Shown here: positions 47,766 through 59,768 of the stretch, in pieces
Position numbering within the stretch: position 1 is the stretch's first letter
Layout: every line of letters starts with the position of its first letter
Notes under the pieces: generated by a model
What the model saw: only the letters and a program-made list of their open reading frames with translations
What the model was told of the DNA's origin: nothing
Databases searched by the model: none
From: Branchinecta lynchi
Lineage: Eukaryota > Arthropoda > Branchiopoda > Anostraca > Branchinectidae
Assembly: GCA_023053575.1 (NCBI GenBank)
Contig: JAKZAP010000012.1
Location: 3,224,230 to 3,288,229 of the forward strand
Direction of reading: 5' to 3'
Length of the DNA: 64,000 nucleotides
Translations under genes and position numbers: made by a program

Positions 47766-47889
47766 CCAGCGCTGGGGGAAGAGTGATTGAGTTTCAGTAG
47801 GGACGTGCTATATCGCTAGTGGTGCTAGTGTCCATGCTATTCCAGTACGCTTCAGTTTTGTCAAGTCTTGGCGCTACTCCCCAGTGTTG
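47766..47889. repeat. Family D fragment
   Basis: GGAGCCAGCGCTGG, CAGTAGGGACGTGCTATATC and the terminal AAGTCTTGGCGCTACTCCCC AGTGTT match the right half of the 8004/8726 elements. Confidence 0.55.
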
Positions 47890-49038
47890 AACCTCAAACA
47901 TTCTTCTTCAAATTATCATTTGATTGATTAATTTCGCCTTGCTTCATTCTCATATGAATTCTTTGTACATGAAAAATTTAGTTTACTGTTTGAATAAAAC
48001 TTAGTGTTGGCACTCGTGGCGTGTCTCGGTTTCGAGACGCTTTTCTCGCAGTCTCGCCTCGAAGAATTTGTATCGTTTTCTAAGAAAAATAGATAAGTTT
48101 AAAAAATATTAAGAATGCACCCCTCGATAACCAATAAAACAGAATTCAGAATTTGTACCTACAGTTTGTTTCATTTAGCTTTGGCAGTCCTGTTTAGGAA
48201 TATTATTTTTATATCATTGATATCTAAAGGCTAAAAAGTCGGTGACGTACATCGGTGTGGAGCGGTGCGGCACAAAAACTTGTTCTTCAAACCCTCTGCG
48301 GCTCTCTAGGTACCTACCCCCTTGAACGATAGAGGTGCCTGGATCCCGGACTATCGATCTCGGAATTGTCTCGGACTCGGACATGAGGGACTGGGAAACA
48401 GCTCCTGATGTATGCGGTTCAGCAATGATGCACGAGTAGAACAAAGCTACCAGTTTCGAAGGGAGAAGCTTATAACTTTCTTTTCGACGAAGAATAAGGG
48501 CTTCGTGTCCTAATATAATAATTTTTCTCAAGAACTCTGCTATTACCATTCACAGTCATAAGCTACCCGATAGTCAATACCGTTTAATCAGACTCAACTT
48601 CGACTTAATCTTCTTTCCCGAAACAAGGGCAGGCATTTTCGGGATTGAAACTGCATGGGTGTGACGTCATCTGCTCTCCGCGCGCAAACTGGAATGAATG
48701 AATGACCTAGCAGCGTTCAGCCGGAAACCCTTCAGTTGGTGTTCAGCAGTGGAGTGTAGAGGGTGAGATTTTTTATAACTTGAATGGATTAAATTTGGAT
48801 TGGGATCGAGACAAGAAGATTAAATAAGGTAAGGTAGAATTTCGTTGAGACTGGAAGAGCAGTAGAAAAGTGTAAGGCGTGCTAGTGGCTTACACAAATG
48901 CCACTTCGTTAAGATTGTGACTTTTTACAATCGTAAACCAAGGCAACAACTGCACTAAAATAAACAAGCCTAGGCTACATATACTACAGAAACAGCAGAT
49001 TCTAATTTGTCAACCAGTCTTAATAATCAGAAATGGAA

Positions 49039-49406
49039 TTAAATAGTGGAAACATAGTTGTTGGTTCCATGTACAGTACTTTGTTTTAGGGGAATGTGGT
49101 TTTCCACATTTTTGTGCAAGAAAGACGAATTGAGAAGGACATCGATAAGTCTTCCGGTGTAGTCGCTTACGTTTTTGGACACTTTGACAACATGTTCAGG
49201 ACCTTTCCCTAGGACAGCCGAGATATCGTTGCCAAGCATCGTAACATCGTAACTGACAATCCGTTTTTAGCCATTGTTCGAATATGCATAGTTTTTTCAC
49301 AGGTTATATTCTGACCGCGTGAGGACTCAAAGTCAGTAGCTTGACTGCAGTTTATCGAATCGTTAACTGTGTACAAACACCGAGAAACAAAATCCCAGGA
49401 TTTCAT
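49039..49406 (-). pseudogene. ORF split by an 8-bp tandem duplication, unknown family
   Basis: Two overlapping minus frames (49406-49209 and 49239-49039) meet at a direct repeat GTTACGATGTTACGAT. Losing one 8-bp copy would fuse them into about 120 codons containing GKGPEHVVKVSKNVSDYTG. I do not recognise the protein. It may be an exon of a broken gene or chance. Confidence 0.35.
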
Positions 49407-49841
49407 TTAAATTCACTCTTCAGTGTCAACTAGTGATAATTCCTGCCTACGTCCTACGTCCACAGATTGCGCAGTAGATGGCTCTTGAACTATAAATATA
49501 AATATACAGTATTTGGCGAGTATTACAAATATGCCACAGCATGCAAATGGAATTATTTCGAATAGGCAAGTCCCTTGTTTCAAGCTATTTGATGAGATGC
49601 TGGTTATTTGGAATGAAACAGATGAGAAATGGATGGAAACCCCATGAGGAAACCCCTACTTTTGCGCAAAAGAGTGACACAAACATTGGTTGGCTATGAT
49701 AGCAAGAGTTCTAACTGGTGGAATCTTTTACAGAGGAAGCGTGTAAGTGTAACAGCTCTAAAAAAATAATTCGTTTTAAATTTCAATAGCAAGATTTGCA
49801 GAGTCGATGTCTGGACCTGCCCCCCTCTCCCCTAGGCCTGC

Positions 49842-50805
49842 CCAGTCTGGACCGCGTTCTCCTCTTCCCGGAGCGCGACTCCGGCGGTACGGAGACGCCT
49901 CTTACAATGCGAAGAGCCAGCAGGCAGGGGACGCCTCCTCTCTCTAGAAGACCCGTTCCGAAACCGCGAGATACTCTGGGGACGAGAGGGCGGCTCGAGC
50001 GGAGTGATCCGCCGGGCAAGAGAGGATCAGCGCGCGCCGAGAGCCTCCGGAGCAGATTCGTGGCACGACAGATTGTTAATACTGTATTCCGCATAGATTG
50101 AAGCGACGCAACTTGAGAAATAAGAATTGAGTTGTTTTTTTCTTTTTCAGGTGTCGGACGAATTAAGAAGAAAAACACCAAAGCCAGAGCTTACACAATG
50201 GGGATCATACGAGTACCAACATTTGTGTCTTGTTCATTCTGTTACCGTCAAGTCGTATTTGTTGTTCCATTTTACATAAAGCAAACCAAGCTACCTGTTT
50301 TGTCAATGACCGACTCTTTTCCTCCAAACGTGTATTCCAACTTATTTTTCAACATAACAGCAATCCATGATTTTTAGCATCATCTATCGGAACTTCTACG
50401 ATTCTGCGAAGACGAGCTCGGAACTATTTTCAAACGAGGGGCTGCTCACTGCAGCTGTGACCCTACATCGGATACGGGCAAGACGGAGATGACCAACGCC
50501 GTTGATTTGAGGACAGAATTTGAGTCTTAGTTTAGGCGACGTTTCTCCTACCCGTGACCTCACTATTGCTCGAAAATGGATTAGGTTGAATACAACGAGA
50601 GAGCGAAATGTGACAGACATAACCCTTGATTGGTTGACAGAGAATTAGAGTCATCGTCTAGGCGACGTTTCTCATACCCGCTGGAGGACGCTGACTCACT
50701 GCAGCTGTGAGTCTTCACCGGTAAGGGGTAACATTAGATAGCGAACGCCGCTGACTTGTTAACAGAGAATTAGAGTCATCGTTTAGGCGACGTTTCTCGT
50801 ACCCA
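49842..50805 (+). repeat. Left arm A of the 12.5-kb palindromic locus
   Basis: 964 bp matching 61370-62333 in inverse orientation (coordinates sum to 112175 throughout). It contains a GC-rich segment (49842-50050), a pyrimidine tract plus CAG (50150), a conserved 42-codon frame and two satellite units. Confidence 0.9.
50151..50279 (+). other. Exon-like conserved 42-codon frame, copy 1
   Basis: After TTTTTTTCTTTTTCAG the frame reads VSDELRRKTPKPELTQWGSY, EYQHLCLVHSVTVKSYLLFH, FT-stop. The same frame with a few substitutions follows TTCTTTTTCAG at 53531 (+), and a third copy is in arm A right (about 62024-61896, minus). Conservation of acceptor and frame suggests a transposon-borne exon, but the copies are recent, so selection is not shown. 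Confidence 0.4.
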
Positions 50806-51172
50806 TTGGAAAGTGGAAAGCTTCCTTTCGCCGTGGGGTTATTTAAGATAGGGACGTTCAGCCACTGGAATGTTTTGTCATGGGGATATTTTACCACGGG
50901 GACTTTTTGCCAACAACCAGTAGCTATTTCTTAAAGAAAGCGCAAATATTTAGTGGTTTGTCAGTTTTCGTTTTATCTTTTAATTAATTGTTATCGTGGT
51001 ATCTGATAATTAACAGTTATCGTGGTATCTGATATTCAGATACCACGGTCCGACCGTGAAAACTGATTGTTGTGTCTGAAAAGTCATCTCAATTTCATCA
51101 GTTTCTGTCAAATTGGCGCTGTGATTGGATATAAGTTTGTCTCTTGAGATGACTTCGAAAAGCGTAATTTAG

Positions 51173-51302
51173 ATAGATAGATAGATAGATAAATCTTTTT
51201 ATTCGCCAAAAACTGATCTTGGCTCACGCCAAATTTGTTCGGTATACATCGATATAAATGAGCACACACATAATAGGCCTACGGATATACGGATACAACC
51301 GT
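51173..51302 (-). repeat. LINE-type 3' tail with (ATCT)n, copy 2
   Basis: (GATA)n at 51170-51190 then AAATCTTTTTATTCGCCAAA AACTGATC, matching 35008-35131. Just before it, 50995-51170 holds two further small palindromes (ATCGTGGTATCTGAT / ATTCAGATACCACGG and AAGTCATCTCAA / TTGAGATGACTT). Confidence 0.55.
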
Positions 51303-51839
51303 ATATTTGGGCCATTGTCGTTTTTGCAGCGGAACCGTAAATTAGATACCAAGGTAACTGCAAAAACTACTATGTGCAGATCAAGTTACCGTGGTAACGT
51401 ATACCATGGTATCTGCAAAACGCAACTATTGCTGTTTTATGCAAATAAGTTTATTTCTGCTGATTACACCGTTTTTGCAGTCACAGATATCTGAAGAGAC
51501 CGGACTAAGCAGCTTACCGAATCGTATTTTCCTGTCGAACTATTTCAATAGGCAAGACACCTGTTCTTTCTTTTTACCGAATTACATTATTTCAGCGATT
51601 ATAGTCATATACGTATAAAGTATAGCAACTGACGATACTCCATACCACTTCGATATACCAGAAGGACGGCACCAGGCGATACACGGCATCTCATCGACAT
51701 ACTAATCATTCAAATGTTAATATTGCAAATGATAAATTCTTCGCAGAATCAAACAAGACGTCTTTTTGGGATCCCAAAACGTAAGTGGAGGGATACCTAT
51801 GACATCGCAAAAGTTGTCCGTCTGTAAGCACGATAACTC

Positions 51840-52250
51840 TCGGATAAGGCAAAAATTAGATAGCCAATGCCGTTGATTTGTTAACACAGAATTAGAGTCA
51901 TCGTTTAGGCGACGTTTCTCGTACCCGTTTGAGGACGCTGACCTCACTATTTCTCGAAAATGGATTAGGTTTAAAATCGTGAAAAAAAACAGAGAACTAG
52001 AGTCATCGTTTAGGCGATGTTTCTCGTACCCGTTTGAGGACGCTGACCTCACTATTTCTCGAAAATGGATTAGGTTTAAAATCGTGCATACAGCGAGAGA
52101 GCAAACATGAGATAGCCAACGCCGTCGATTTGTTGACAGAATTTGAGACATCGTTTAGGCGACGTTTCTCGTACCCGTTGGAGGGCGCTGACCTCACTAT
52201 TGCTCGAAGATGGATTAATGTTTAAAATCATCAACACAGCGATAAATTTT
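51840..52250 (+). repeat. Satellite units (GTCATCGTTTAGGCGACG family)
   Basis: Units of about 105-150 bp carry AGAGTCATCGTTTAGGCGAC, GTTTCTCGTACCCGTT, GACGCTGACCTCACTATT and CGAAAATGGATTAGG. Further units: 50460-50800, 53830-54200 and, inverted, 60540-61700. Confidence 0.8.
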
Positions 52251-52768
52251 TTCTGATTCGTATCAGTATTCAGTTACATGTTTTACCGGTCAGTTACAGT
52301 TTTAAACCTTTCTCGTTGCCGGCTCTGCACACGCGGCAATCCGTTTAATCTTTCTGTTCGTAAAAACAATTTTGTTATTACGACCGATCGGCTACGGCTC
52401 CCGGCTTTGCGTTGTACAGATCGGTATGCGTGAAACAACCATAGGGAGGTTCCGACGATGGGTGTCAAAAGGCGGGCGGGTGGCTAGAATAGACTGATCA
52501 CGCGGTGACATTTGTTCTGGGTGGACTTAAGCAAGCGCTGTGCAAGATAATAAGGGAAATAGTGTTGTTTTGCTCTGAAGGGAAAGCATAGAATTTTTCG
52601 AAAAGCAGATATGTGTCTTAAAAACGGCAACTTCACCATAACCGAGACACGGCCTGGTGGGGTATAGAAATAAAATCTGTTCACATCTAGTTAAGAGAAA
52701 TATAATCAAAATTAGACTGGTGAACAAGATCGAAGGCACCATTGGATCTCAAATATGCAATCATTTAT
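51960..52768 (+). repeat. Left arm B of the palindromic locus
   Basis: About 810 bp inverted relative to 59996-60804 (coordinates sum to 112764). Landmarks: GAAACAACCATAGGGAGGTT, CACGCGGTGACATTTGTTCT and GAACAAGATCGAAGGCACC. Its offset from arm A shows unequal DNA between the arms on the two sides. Confidence 0.85.
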
Positions 52769-53530
52769 TAGACTTCATAATCCCGCATTTCTAAGTGGAA
52801 AGCTTCCTTTCGCCATGGACGTTCAGCCACTGGAATGTTTTGTCATCGGAAAAGTAGTTCGCCCGGAATCCGGCCAAAATCGGAAAGTTTGTTAAAAGTA
52901 AAAGTTTTATTTGAATTTGATTAGATGTTCGATAAGGGTAAGAAGACATGCTAAACACGATGGTGAAAACCGTTTTATCGCCGGACAAGTAGTTAGCCCA
53001 GAATCCGGCCAAAACCGAAAATTGTTAAAAGTTAGAGTTTTATTTGTGGTTGATTAGATAATCGATTTAGGGGTAAAGAGATGGTGAATCCATGTGTGAC
53101 AATCATTTTTTACCCGAACATATAGTTCTACGGGAATCTGGCTGGAGCCGGAAAATTTGTTATAAGTTGAATTTCTATTTGAGGTTGATTAGATGTTCAA
53201 TATTGGGGAAAGAAGATACGCTTAGTTCGTTTTTGAGCTTTCTTTTTTCGCCGGAAAAGTAGTTCCTGAATTCGGCCGAAATCGGGAAATTGGCAGAAGT
53301 GGCAGGAAGTTTTCGTCAAAACAGAGATGGCTTATAGGGGTAAACACACATGCTGATTCAATACCTGAACTTGTTTTCCTCAGATTAACCTGTTTTTGAA
53401 TTTTAATAGTAAAAATGTTCAAGGAGTCTACTGAAGACTGGATCTGGCGAAGACAAGGCTCAATTGTCTGGATCAAATATTGAATTTTTGGGACTCCCAT
53501 CGAAACCTTTGGTCTTGTTTCTTTTTCAGG

Positions 53531-53658
53531 GATCGGACGAATTAAGAAGAAAAACACCAAAGACAGAGCTTACACGATGGAGATCATACGAGTACCAACA
53601 TTTTTGTCTTGTTCATTCTGTTACCGTCAAGCCGTATTTGTTGTTCCATTTTACATAA
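53531..53658 (+). other. Exon-like conserved frame, copy 2
   Basis: SDELRRKTPKTELTRWRSYE, YQHFCLVHSVTVKPYLLFHF, T-stop after a TTCTTTTTCAG acceptor-like site; compare 50151-50279. Downstream sequence to 53816 also follows copy 1. Confidence 0.4.
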
Positions 53659-54229
53659 AGCAAACAAAGCTACCATGTTTAGTCAATGACCGACTCTTTT
53701 CCTCCAAACGTGTATTCCAACATATTTTTCAACATAACAGCAATCCACGATTTTTAGCATCATCTCTCGGAACTTCTACGATTCTGCGAAGACAAGCTCG
53801 AGCTGTTTTCAAATGAGGGGCTGCTCACTGCAGCTGTGAGCCTACATCGGATACGGGCAAGACGGAGATAGCCAACGCCGTTGAGTTGAGGACAGAATTT
53901 GAGTCATCGTTTAGGCGACGTTTCTCATACCCGCTGGAGGACGCTGACTCACTGCAGCTGTGAGTCTACACCGGATAAGAGGAAAAAATTAGATAGCGAA
54001 CGCCGTTGATTTGTTAACACAGGATTAGAGACATCGTTTAGGCGACGTTTCTCGTACCCGTTTGAGGACGCTGACCTCACTATTCAGGTTTAAAATCGTG
54101 CATACAGCGAGAGAGCGAACATGAGATAGCCAACGCCGTTGATTTGTTGACAGAATTTGAGTCATCGTTTAGGGGACGTTTCTCGTACCCGTTTGAGGAA
54201 GGTACAAAAATGATTGTCATACACGGATC

Positions 54230-54975
54230 CACCATCTCTTTACCCCTCAATCGAATATCTAATCAACTACAAATAAAGCTCTAACTTTTAACAATTTTCG
54301 GTTTTGGCCGGATTCCGGGCGAACTTGTCGGGGTAGAAAATTGTTTTCACATAAGTGTTCAGCATGTCTTCTTACTCCTGAATCGAGCATCTAATCAGCA
54401 CCAAATAAAACTTTTACTTTTAACAAACTTTCCGGTTTTGGCAGGATGCCGGACGAACTACTTGTTCGGCGATAAAACGGTTTTCATCGTGTTTAGCATG
54501 TCTTCTTACCCTTATCGAACATCTAATCAAATTCAAATAAAACTTTTACTTTTAACAAACTTTCCGATTTTGGCCGGATTCCGGGCGAACTACTTTTCCG
54601 ATGACAATACATTCCAGTGGCTGAACGTCCATGGCCAAAGGAAGCTTTCCACTTAGAAATGCGGGATTATGAACGGTTTTCACCATCGTGTTTAGCATGT
54701 CTTCTTACCCTTATCGAACATCTAATCAACTTCAAATAAAACTTTTACTTTAACAGACTTTCCGGTTTTGGCCGGATTCTGGGCTAACTACTTGTCCGGC
54801 GATAAAACGGTTTTCACCATCGTGTTTAGCATGTCTTCTCACCCTTCAATCGAACATCTAATCAACTTCAAATAAAACTTTGACTTTTAACAAACTTTCC
54901 GATTTTGGCCGGATTCCGGGCGAACTACTTTTCCGATGACAACACATTCCAGTGGCTGAACGTCCCTATCTTAAA
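54230..54975 (-). repeat. Family P2 body units in inverted orientation
   Basis: Four units with AATCAACT(A/T)CAAATAAA, CTTTCCG(G/A)TTTTGGCCGG and TTTAGCATGTCTTCTTACCC are inverted relatives of 52840-53160. CCATGGCGAAAGGAAGCTTT at about 54982 also mirrors 52799. A second-order palindrome inside the locus. Confidence 0.75.
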
Positions 54976-55397
54976 TAACCCCATGGCGAAAGGAAGCTTT
55001 CCACTTAGAAATGCAGGATTATGAAGTCTATCCTTTCAGGTTTTTCTAAATTAATGGAGCGATGTTTTTATAATCGAGTGTATAATTTTCTTACTTCGAA
55101 GGATTATTTTTCAAAAAATCAGTTTGGGTTTAGAAAGGGACATGGTACGCAAGATCACATCCTGACTATGATCCAATTTATTCACGAATGTCTTGATAAA
55201 AAATTGATTCCGGCGAGTATCTTTTTGGACCTTGAGAAGGCATTCGACACGATTTGTCGCGAAATATTGTTATATAAATTAAGCCATGGTGGGATACGAG
55301 GACCAGCGCACGATTTTATCGCATCTTACCTAACAGGTCGATCCCAAGTAACAACTATTAATAAGACAGTTTCGGATCCATGCTTATTGTCAAATAT

Positions 55398-55658
55398 AAG
55401 GTTTGAAGCCAAGCTGACCATTCATTACGAAAGAAATAGAAAACCGTGATTTTCGTGTTTTTTTTTCTTGATCAGCTAATTATCCCTCTAGGATGATGTG
55501 GATTTTATGATTTAGTTTTGTTTTGTTTTTCGCTGAGGACGGTTTGCCGGAAGTGCAACCGAAATATCCGAATTTATGTTTATCCCTCGCACATCATCCT
55601 AGAGGAGTAATTAGCTGATCAAGAAAAAACCCCGAAAATCACGGTTTTCTATTTCTTT
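55398..55658. mobile_element. Hairpin insertion in the LINE RT domain
   Basis: Flanked by 17-bp direct repeats TGCTTATTGTCAAATAT (55381-55397) and TGCTTATTTTCAAATAT (55659-55675). Arms: AGAAATAGAAAACCGTGATT, TTGATCAGCTAATTA and CTCTAGGATGATGTG on the left, inverted on the right; loop about 95 nt. Long target duplications are more typical of target-primed retroposition than of MITEs. Confidence 0.8.
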
Positions 55659-56678
55659 TGCTTATTTTCAAATATTGGTGTCCCTCAGGGTTCAATTCTG
55701 GGACCACTGCTCTTCCTAATATACATAAATGACCTTTCATCAGCGACAGAAAACAACAGCCTGACCCTGAATGTCCTTTTCGCCGATGATACCGGATCAA
55801 CACTTGCAGGACAGTCGGAAGAGGATGTCAAAGAGAAGCTGCACATCGTGTTTTCCCAATTGATTGTATGGCTAAAAGCTAATCGTTTGTCATTAAATGC
55901 CGCCAAAACGAAATTTATCATTTATAGTAGAATTGGACACAAAGCAAAAGAAGTTTCGACAATAAATGATCAGGCTACAAATATTCAAATTCAAAGGGTA
56001 ACTTCACTCCGGTATCTTGGTATAATTATTGATGAAAATCTATCGTAGAAAGAATTATTTTTTTGATGATTTATTTTGCTTTGATACACTCCCATCTTAT
56101 GTATTCTCCCTTGATTTATTTGGCAACATTCAAATATCATGTGAAACTGATACAGACTCTTCAAAACCGGGCTCTTCGAATTTTAACAAAATATTTACCG
56201 TCCCCTTCTTCTTATCCTAACAAAACTAAAACTGAAACTCTATATTTGTTAACTAATATTTTGCCTGTTTCAGAATTATTCACTCTCCATTCTTTTTTAT
56301 TTAAGGTAAAATATGACCGGTCGGAACTACCTTCGTACTTTCGTTCGAGTAATTTTTTCCCTGAGCAACCTGACCATGCTTATGAAACCCGTCATCAACG
56401 GAAAATGCAGCACCTTGAATTAACCACTGAGAGATCGCGGTTCTCACCATATTTTTCAATCACGGGTTCATGGCATCTTTATTTACAATACATTGATATC
56501 AATAAATCTCTTCCAAATATAAAAAAGCAACTTCATTCTATACTTACAAATAAGTTCAAGAATCATCGATAAAAATTAAAAAATTAAAGTAAATTTTTAT
56601 TTGTTTGTTGTTGATATGTTTTGGTTGTGGTCCATATTAGTTGCCGGCCATCGGTAACCCTCGCTTGCGCATTGGGTA

Positions 56679-59600
56679 TTTTTATGGCACTTGCCCTTCG
56701 GCCATATAGCGGTTGTAATTTCTGTCCGTCAGTCGGTCCCGGTTTTGCTAGTTCGGGCACTTCCAGATAAGCTAGGACGATGAAACTTGGCAGGCATATC
56801 AGGGACCGGACCAGATCAACTTACAATTAATCATTTCCCCAATCCGACTTTCCCCGGATCCGGGAGTCCCGAAAATATAAAGCAAAAGTGGAGCGAAACG
56901 TAGCAAAAAAAGCGCTGACCGAATGCGGGATCGAACCACGGACCTCCGAGTTGTAAAGCGACCGCTCTACCAACTGAGCCAAGACTCCGTGTATGAGAGA
57001 GCGAAGCGGGAGTCTGTATAAAGTAGATAATCTAAACAAATTACATCAAGTTAGGATAATGGAACTTGTCAGGAATATTGGATGTATTAGGGAGCGAATG
57101 CGGGAGTATATATTGTTAAAAGATTGAATCGGGGACCCGACCTGATTAACCTGGACACAGTCAAGAAACATAAATAATAGTTTGGGCACTTCCACGCAAG
57201 CTAGGACGATGAAACTTCGCAGGCATATCAGGGACCCGTCGAGACTAAGTTGGAAATAGTCACTTGCCCGATCCGACCATCGTGGGGGAGGGGGTGGAAT
57301 CCGGAAAATAGGGACATTCATAACTTTCGAAAGGGTGATCGGATCTTAATGAAACTTGATATCTGGAAAGATCTCGTGTCTCATTTCAAGTCCGCACCGG
57401 GTCCGGTGAATCTTGAGGGGAGTGGAGGGACGGGGATTCCGAAAAAATTAGGAAAAATTAAATTTTTTTAGCTTACGAACGGGTCATCGGATCTTAACGA
57501 AACGTGATATATGGAAGGACCTCATGTCTCAGACGTTCCATTTTAAACCCAGACCGGATCCGGTGACATTGGGGGGAGTTAGAAGGGGAAACCGGAAATC
57601 TTGAAAAACGCTTAGAGTGGAGAGATCCGGATAAAACTTGTTAGAAAGAACAAGCACAAGTCATAGATACCTGACTGACATAACCGGAACGGATTCGCTC
57701 ACTTTGGGGGAGTTGGGGGGGGGAGTCCTAATTTCTAGTGATCCCGCGAGTTCGATGCTTCCTGATGTGCTAGGACAATGAAAATTGGCAAGCATGTCAA
57801 GGACCCGACCAGATTAAATAGGAAATAGTCGCTTCCCCGATCCGACCATCTGGGGGGGGGGGGGGGTGGAGGGACGGGGAAGCCAAAATTGAGGTATTTT
57901 TAACTTGCGAACGGTTGGTCGGATCTTGATGAAAGTTGATATTTAGGATGACCTCGTGTCTCAGACGTCCCATTTAAATCCGGACCGGATCCGATGACAC
58001 TGGGGGGGGGGAGCTGGTGGAGGGAACCGGAAATCTTGACAAACGCTTAGAGTGGAGGGATCGGGATGAAACTTGGTGGGAAGAAAAAGCACAAGTCCTA
58101 GATACGTCGTTGACATAACTGGACCGGATCCGGGCACTGTGGGGGAGTTGGGGGGGGGCGGACTTCTAGTGATCCCGCGAGTCCGGCGTACTTCTTGATG
58201 TGCTAGGACGATGGAACTTTGCAGGTATGTAAGGGGTCCGATCAGATTGACTTGAGAATAGTCGTTTCTCCGATCCGACCATCGTGGGGGGAGTGGATGG
58301 ATGGGGAGTCCGGAATCTAGTGGCATGCATAACTTTTTGAACGGGTGATCGAATTTAAATGAAACTTGTCAGTTCGAAAGAGCTATCGCCTCAGATGTTC
58401 GGTGTCAAGTCTGGATCGGGTCCGATACCTGCGGGCATGGGGGGGGGGAAACTAAAAAACGCTTAAAGCAAAGGGGATTGGGACGGAACTTAATTGGGAG
58501 AACATGCATTAGGCCTATATACGAAACTGACGGAGCCAGATGGTTTCGGGGCTCTGGGGGGGGGGGGGGGGTCCTAGAATTCCGGTAGTCGCGAGTTAGA
58601 ATAGTTCCAGATGTACTAAGAGAACGAAACTTTTCAGGCAGCATCTTGGGGGCAGCGAGGGAAGGGAAATATGGAAACTGCTGCAAATTGCGAACGAGTG
58701 GTCTGATTCGAGTGAAACTTAATGGGTGATGGGTCACGTTGCTTCCTGCGATTTATTTATACCGGGAGTTCGTACGGTATTATATTAAAGCGAGGAGGCT
58801 ATTAGAAACTGCGGAGGCGATTTGTTGTACATGTTGATACGATACGCGGATAGTAAATAGGCTACTTCAAGAATTGCGCTTGTAATTTTATGGCTTGTCC
58901 TTCTTGTTTTGTTGATAGTATGTTATACGGTAGCTCTGTAGGGATTCTCAGCAGAAACTTGTGCATATAAATGAAGGAACCTAGTTTCAGTGCCATTTAT
59001 AATGGCAGATATGACTTAGCCTACACCTATTCAGTGTTGACATTATTCTGCATACTTCCGTCCTCTCTAGGCTAACATGAACTACAATCTTTAATACATG
59101 AAAGAAGTATGACAGTCTTAGAATAGCGGAGTGCTATTAAAATCACATAGTAGCAGTTTTGATTTTAGCCAGTTACTTGATTTTATCCATGCCACTTGAT
59201 TTTAACCGTATCGGCAGAAATCACCTATTAGCCGGTATTAACCGGCTGGTATTTTAGCCACCCGGGAACCCTGGAGGGGGGGGGGGGTACTGAAAATTTG
59301 CAGATAAGCTATGCTCCGATTTCAATAAAACGTGATGGAGGGGATTCAGAGGTCAAACGGTGTGTGTGGGGGGGGGGGGTACCGGAATTTTCCAAAAATG
59401 ATCAGATTTGAGTGAAACTTGATAGATGGCATAAAAGCAGATGCTTTTTAGATGATCCATTTTTGAGTCCGAACCAGATTCGACCACGGCAGGGGAAGAT
59501 GGAGGGAGTACCGGAAATGGTGTAACACGTCTAGGGGTCGAACGAGTGGATTTATTGCGCTGAAACTTGGAAGTTTGAACAGTCGTGCTCATATGCTGCA

Positions 59601-59768
59601 GATATTACGAGATTATGCCAGAACTGCTCAGATGTGAGTCAAACTAAATATCCTATTTCTCTTTCCGAACCGCATTTTTGGATGGCGTGTGTACTTCGAG
59701 ACGTTCTCATCTACTTTCGTGTACCACCTACTCGTAACAAATGCCATATGAGCTCGTAGCTCTTGTTT
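56679..59768 (+). mobile_element. Family P1 element, copy 4, with tRNA-derived module
   Basis: Head TATTTTTATGGCACTTGCCC with a decayed palindrome and CCATATAGCGGTTG. The body is as in copy 1, with poly-G runs at 57852, 58558 and 59277. The tail is AATGCCATATGAGCTCGTAG CTCTTGTT. It carries a Val(TAC)-like module at 56916-56988. About 58740-59260 holds unrelated AT-rich sequence, probably another insertion. Confidence 0.78.
56916..56988 (-). pseudogene. Degenerate tRNA-derived sequence, Val(TAC)-like, inside P1 copy 4
   Basis: The minus strand has a consensus D arm (TTGGCTCAGTTGGTAGAGC, 4/4 stem pairs), anticodon loop TTTACAA (TAC) and B box GGTTCGATCCC (T stem 4/5). The acceptor and anticodon stems do not pair. 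Its translation gives the familiar AQLVERS...EVRGS artefact of tRNA-derived repeats. Confidence 0.75.

Larger units (their letters stand above)
46299..49841. other. 3' flank of SPT16
   Basis: No conserved gene. A poly-T run lies at 46480-46500, a perfect-looking hairpin (ATAAGGAGAATAGAGC / GCTCTATTTTCCCTTAT) at 46792-46827, an RT scrap at 47474-47568, a family D end at 47766-47889 and a frameshifted ORF at 49039-49406. The 165-codon + ORF at 46648-47145 and the 111-codon minus ORF at 48549-48214 show no family features. Confidence 0.5.
51762..53525 (+). repeat. Family P2 element interrupted by satellite and arm B
   Basis: Head TTTTTGGGATCCCAAAACGT at 51762 with GTGGAGGGATACC. P2 body units resume at about 52840 (CGGAATCCGGCCAAAATCGG). 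Tail GGGACTCCCATCGAAACC and TTTGGTCTTGTT end at about 53520. Between them lie satellite units and arm B. Confidence 0.55.

Noticed and set aside
56827..57039. 70-codon minus ORF containing AQLVERS and EVRGS
   Set aside because: A familiar artefact: it is a translated tRNA-derived sequence, not a protein.
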